33,762 nt of DNA from Nitrososphaerota archaeon. GTDB taxonomy: Archaea; Thermoproteota; Nitrososphaeria; Nitrososphaerales; Gagatemarchaeaceae. Shown here one piece after another: positions 32,195 to 33,762 of this stretch. Below the pieces are notes generated by a model. That model was not told the DNA's origin. It saw only the letters and a program-made list of their open reading frames with translations, and ran no database searches. The stretch covers positions 1-33,762 of the forward strand of contig JAGWHE010000011.1 of the NCBI GenBank assembly GCA_028866945.1. Reading direction: 5' to 3'. Position 1 is the first letter of the stretch; each line of letters starts with the position of its first letter. Position numbers and translations under genes: made by a program.

Positions 32195-33133
32195 GTGCAA
32201 GCCCGGGAATTGAGGAGCATACTTTCGGTCGCAGACCTTTCGTCACCCGAGATGGCGTCGCTGATCGAGCGCTCGGGGGCCCTGAAGAAGCAAATCCGCT
32301 CCGGCAGGCCACCGCCCGCACTTCGCGGGAAGGTCGTCGGCCTCCTCTTCGAGAAGCCCTCGACCAGGACCCGGACCAGCTTCGAGGTCGCGACCATTAG
32401 GCTGGGCGGGGACCCGGTCTACCTGTCTGCGAGCGAGCTGCAGCTGACCAGGGGAGAACCGGTGAAGGACACGGCGAGGATACTCGGAGGATATCTTGAC
32501 GTGATAGTGGGGAGGGTCTACTCACAGGAGACGCTGACGCAGCTCGCGAAGCACTCTGGGAGGCCCGTGGTGAACGCGCTCAGCGACGCCGAACACCCTA
32601 CGCAGATAATCTCAGACCTGTTCACCATAAAGGAGGCCAAAGGGCACCTGGAGGGCCTGACCACGGTGTTCGTCGGGGACGGCAACAACGTCAGCAATTC
32701 ACTCCTCCTCGGAGGCGCGCTCACCGGGATGAACGTGACCGTCGCCTGCCCGGAAGGCTACGAGCCGGACCAAGACATCTTCAGGAAGGCGAAGTCGCTG
32801 GCGGCGAAGTCGGGAGCCGAGCTCGAGGTGGTCAGAGATCCGAAGGGCGCTGTGGCGGAAGCAGACGTGGTGTACACCGACGTTTGGGTCAGCATGGGGG
32901 ACGAGTCCGAGAAGGAGAAGAGGATGGCCGCCTTCAGGGACTACCAGGTGGGCTCGACCCTGATGAAGGCAGCGCCCAAGGGCGCCATCGTGATGCACTG
33001 CCTGCCGGCTCACAGGGGACTAGAGATAACCGACGATATCCTTGAGGGGAGGCAGTCTGTCGCCTGGCGGCAGGGGGAAAACAAGCTGTATGGGGCCGCC
33101 GCCTCGCTCGAGTTCGTTAGCAAGAAGCAGTAA
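32195..33133 (+). CDS. argF: Ornithine carbamoyltransferase
   Basis: A 312-residue enzyme that makes citrulline from ornithine and carbamoyl phosphate. Signatures are STRTRTSFE at residues 56-64 for carbamoyl phosphate, HPTQIISDL in the middle, and HCLPAHRGLE near residue 270 for ornithine. The start is GTG at 32195. It supplies the step between LysK release of ornithine and ArgG, though it lies 13 kb from the cluster. I see no clear promoter just upstream. Confidence 0.95.
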   Translation: MQARELRSILSVADLSSPEMASLIERSGALKKQIRSGRPPPALRGKVVGLLFEKPSTRTRTSFEVATIRLGGDPVYLSASELQLTRGEPVKDTARILGGYLDVIVGRVYSQETLTQLAKHSGRPVVNALSDAEHPTQIISDLFTIKEAKGHLEGLTTVFVGDGNNVSNSLLLGGALTGMNVTVACPEGYEPDQDIFRKAKSLAAKSGAELEVVRDPKGAVAEADVVYTDVWVSMGDESEKEKRMAAFRDYQVGSTLMKAAPKGAIVMHCLPAHRGLEITDDILEGRQSVAWRQGENKLYGAAASLEFVSKKQ

Positions 33134-33179
33134 CCTCCGCCCCACAGGACATTCTCAACAGTAAGAATCGGCTTCTGGA

Positions 33180-33187
33180 TTTTATAC
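33180..33187 (+). promoter_or_regulatory. TATA-like box for the cyclic-DPG-synthetase-like gene
   Basis: TTTTATAC lies 30-37 bases before the ATG at 33217, separating this gene from argF transcription. Confidence 0.55.
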
Positions 33188-33216
33188 GCTAGCTCTGGGA
33201 ACAGCTTCGAAGTCAG

Positions 33217-33762
33217 ATGGCGGTGCGGAACGCGATTATCATGGGGGCTGCCGGACGGGACTTCCACAACTTCAACGTGTACTTCCGGGACAACACCGAG
33301 TTCAGAGTGGTCGCATTCACTGCAACGCAGATTCCCTACATAGCCGACAGGACCTATCCAGCTCTACTTGCGGGGCGGCTGTACCCCCGCGGGATACCCA
33401 TCCACCCCGAAGAGAAGCTGGGCGACCTTATCGAGTCTGAGAGGGTCACCGACGTCTATTTCTCATACAGCGACGTCTCCAACGAATATGTGATGACGAA
33501 GGCGTCCATCGTCCAATCTAGGGGCGCGACTTTCCACCTCCTCGGCCCGGGGGACACCATGATCAGGTCGTCGAAGCCCGTCGTCGCAGTCGTAGCCGAC
33601 AGGACGGGGGCAGGGAAGAGCACCATCAGCCGGATGGTCTCCGACATCATAGTGAGCATGGGGCTGAGGCCGGTAGTGGTGAGACACCCCATGCCGTACG
33701 GCGACCTCGCCGACCAGGCCGTGCAGAGGTTCGCCACGCACGAAGATCTCGAGAGATATCAC
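33217..33762 (+). CDS. Cyclic 2,3-diphosphoglycerate synthetase-like protein (N-terminal part, runs off the edge)
   Basis: The first 182 residues are present; the frame is open at the right edge. It starts MAVRNAIIMGAAGRDFHNFN, with FTATQIPYIADRTYPALLAG and a nucleotide-binding loop VADRTGAGKSTISRM near residues 133-147. This pattern fits the archaeal family related to cyclic 2,3-diphosphoglycerate synthetase, often annotated as GTPase. Full-length members have about 440-460 residues. Such genes are often found near argF or carbamate kinase genes in archaea (from memory), so the role may lie in phosphate or carbamoyl metabolism rather than in making cyclic DPG. Confidence 0.8.
   Translation, partial: MAVRNAIIMGAAGRDFHNFNVYFRDNTEFRVVAFTATQIPYIADRTYPALLAGRLYPRGIPIHPEEKLGDLIESERVTDVYFSYSDVSNEYVMTKASIVQSRGATFHLLGPGDTMIRSSKPVVAVVADRTGAGKSTISRMVSDIIVSMGLRPVVVRHPMPYGDLADQAVQRFATHEDLERYH

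Noticed and set aside
1-33762. CRISPR arrays, insertion sequences, transposases, phage genes
   Set aside because: No regularly spaced repeats, terminal inverted repeats, transposase or integrase motifs were seen; nearly all sequence is housekeeping coding DNA.

Overview
This is a 33.8 kb GC-rich archaeal chromosomal segment. Archaeal markers include Nep1, the Rpp21 subunit of RNase P, ribosomal proteins S19e, L31e and L39e, aIF6, prefoldin alpha, PDCD5, DtdA, an L11-L1-L10 operon with Spt5 and SecE, and archaeal-type AlaRS and LeuRS. Starts are often GTG or TTG, and TATA-like boxes lie about 25-40 bases ahead of many of them. Two LysW carriers, ArgX/LysX ligases and a LysM-like Lrp regulator point to the TACK superphylum. 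A Nitrososphaeria-like (thaumarchaeotal) lineage is my best guess from gene content; it is an inference, not a placement.

Layout: (1) 1-3.4 kb: an unfinished polytopic membrane protein, a cation/proton antiporter, and a 111-residue membrane protein built from two copies of one 55-residue unit. (2) 3.6-8.1 kb: a tRNA-Gly with an 18-nt insertion in its D arm, nep1, then a translation/secretion operon rpp21-rps19e-pdcd5-rpl39e-rpl31e-eif6-pfdA-ftsY. (3) 8.05-9.6 kb, minus strand: a carbon-nitrogen hydrolase and an ACT-domain protein divergent from argG. (4) 9.6-19 kb: a combined arginine and lysine cluster, argG-argH-lysW1-argX-argC/lysY-argB/lysZ-argD/lysJ-lysM-lysW2-lysX-lysK. (5) 19-23.4 kb: dtdA, secE-spt5-rpl11-rpl1-rpl10, an NTF2-like gene, and rpl12 turned to the opposite strand. 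(6) 23.6-29.2 kb: alaS and leuS. (7) 29.2-32.1 kb: a small zinc ribbon, a ferritin-like/VIT1 fusion, an AraC-HTH/O6-alkylguanine methyltransferase fusion, and an EamA permease. (8) 32.2 kb to the right edge: argF and the start of a cyclic 2,3-diphosphoglycerate synthetase-like protein.

How the genes work together: ArgX or LysX should attach glutamate or 2-aminoadipate to the C-terminal Glu of a LysW carrier. LysZ, LysY and LysJ would phosphorylate, reduce and transaminate the carried group, and LysK would release ornithine or lysine. ArgF, ArgG and ArgH then turn ornithine into arginine. Each ligase has its own LysW gene immediately upstream, which suggests dedicated carrier-ligase pairs feeding shared downstream enzymes.

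Main points for a second look: the paired LysW/ligase duplication; an apparent one-base frame break at a T5 run in the start of lysX; the tRNA-Gly D-arm insertion with C33; the tandem-repeat membrane protein; and the inverted rpl12.
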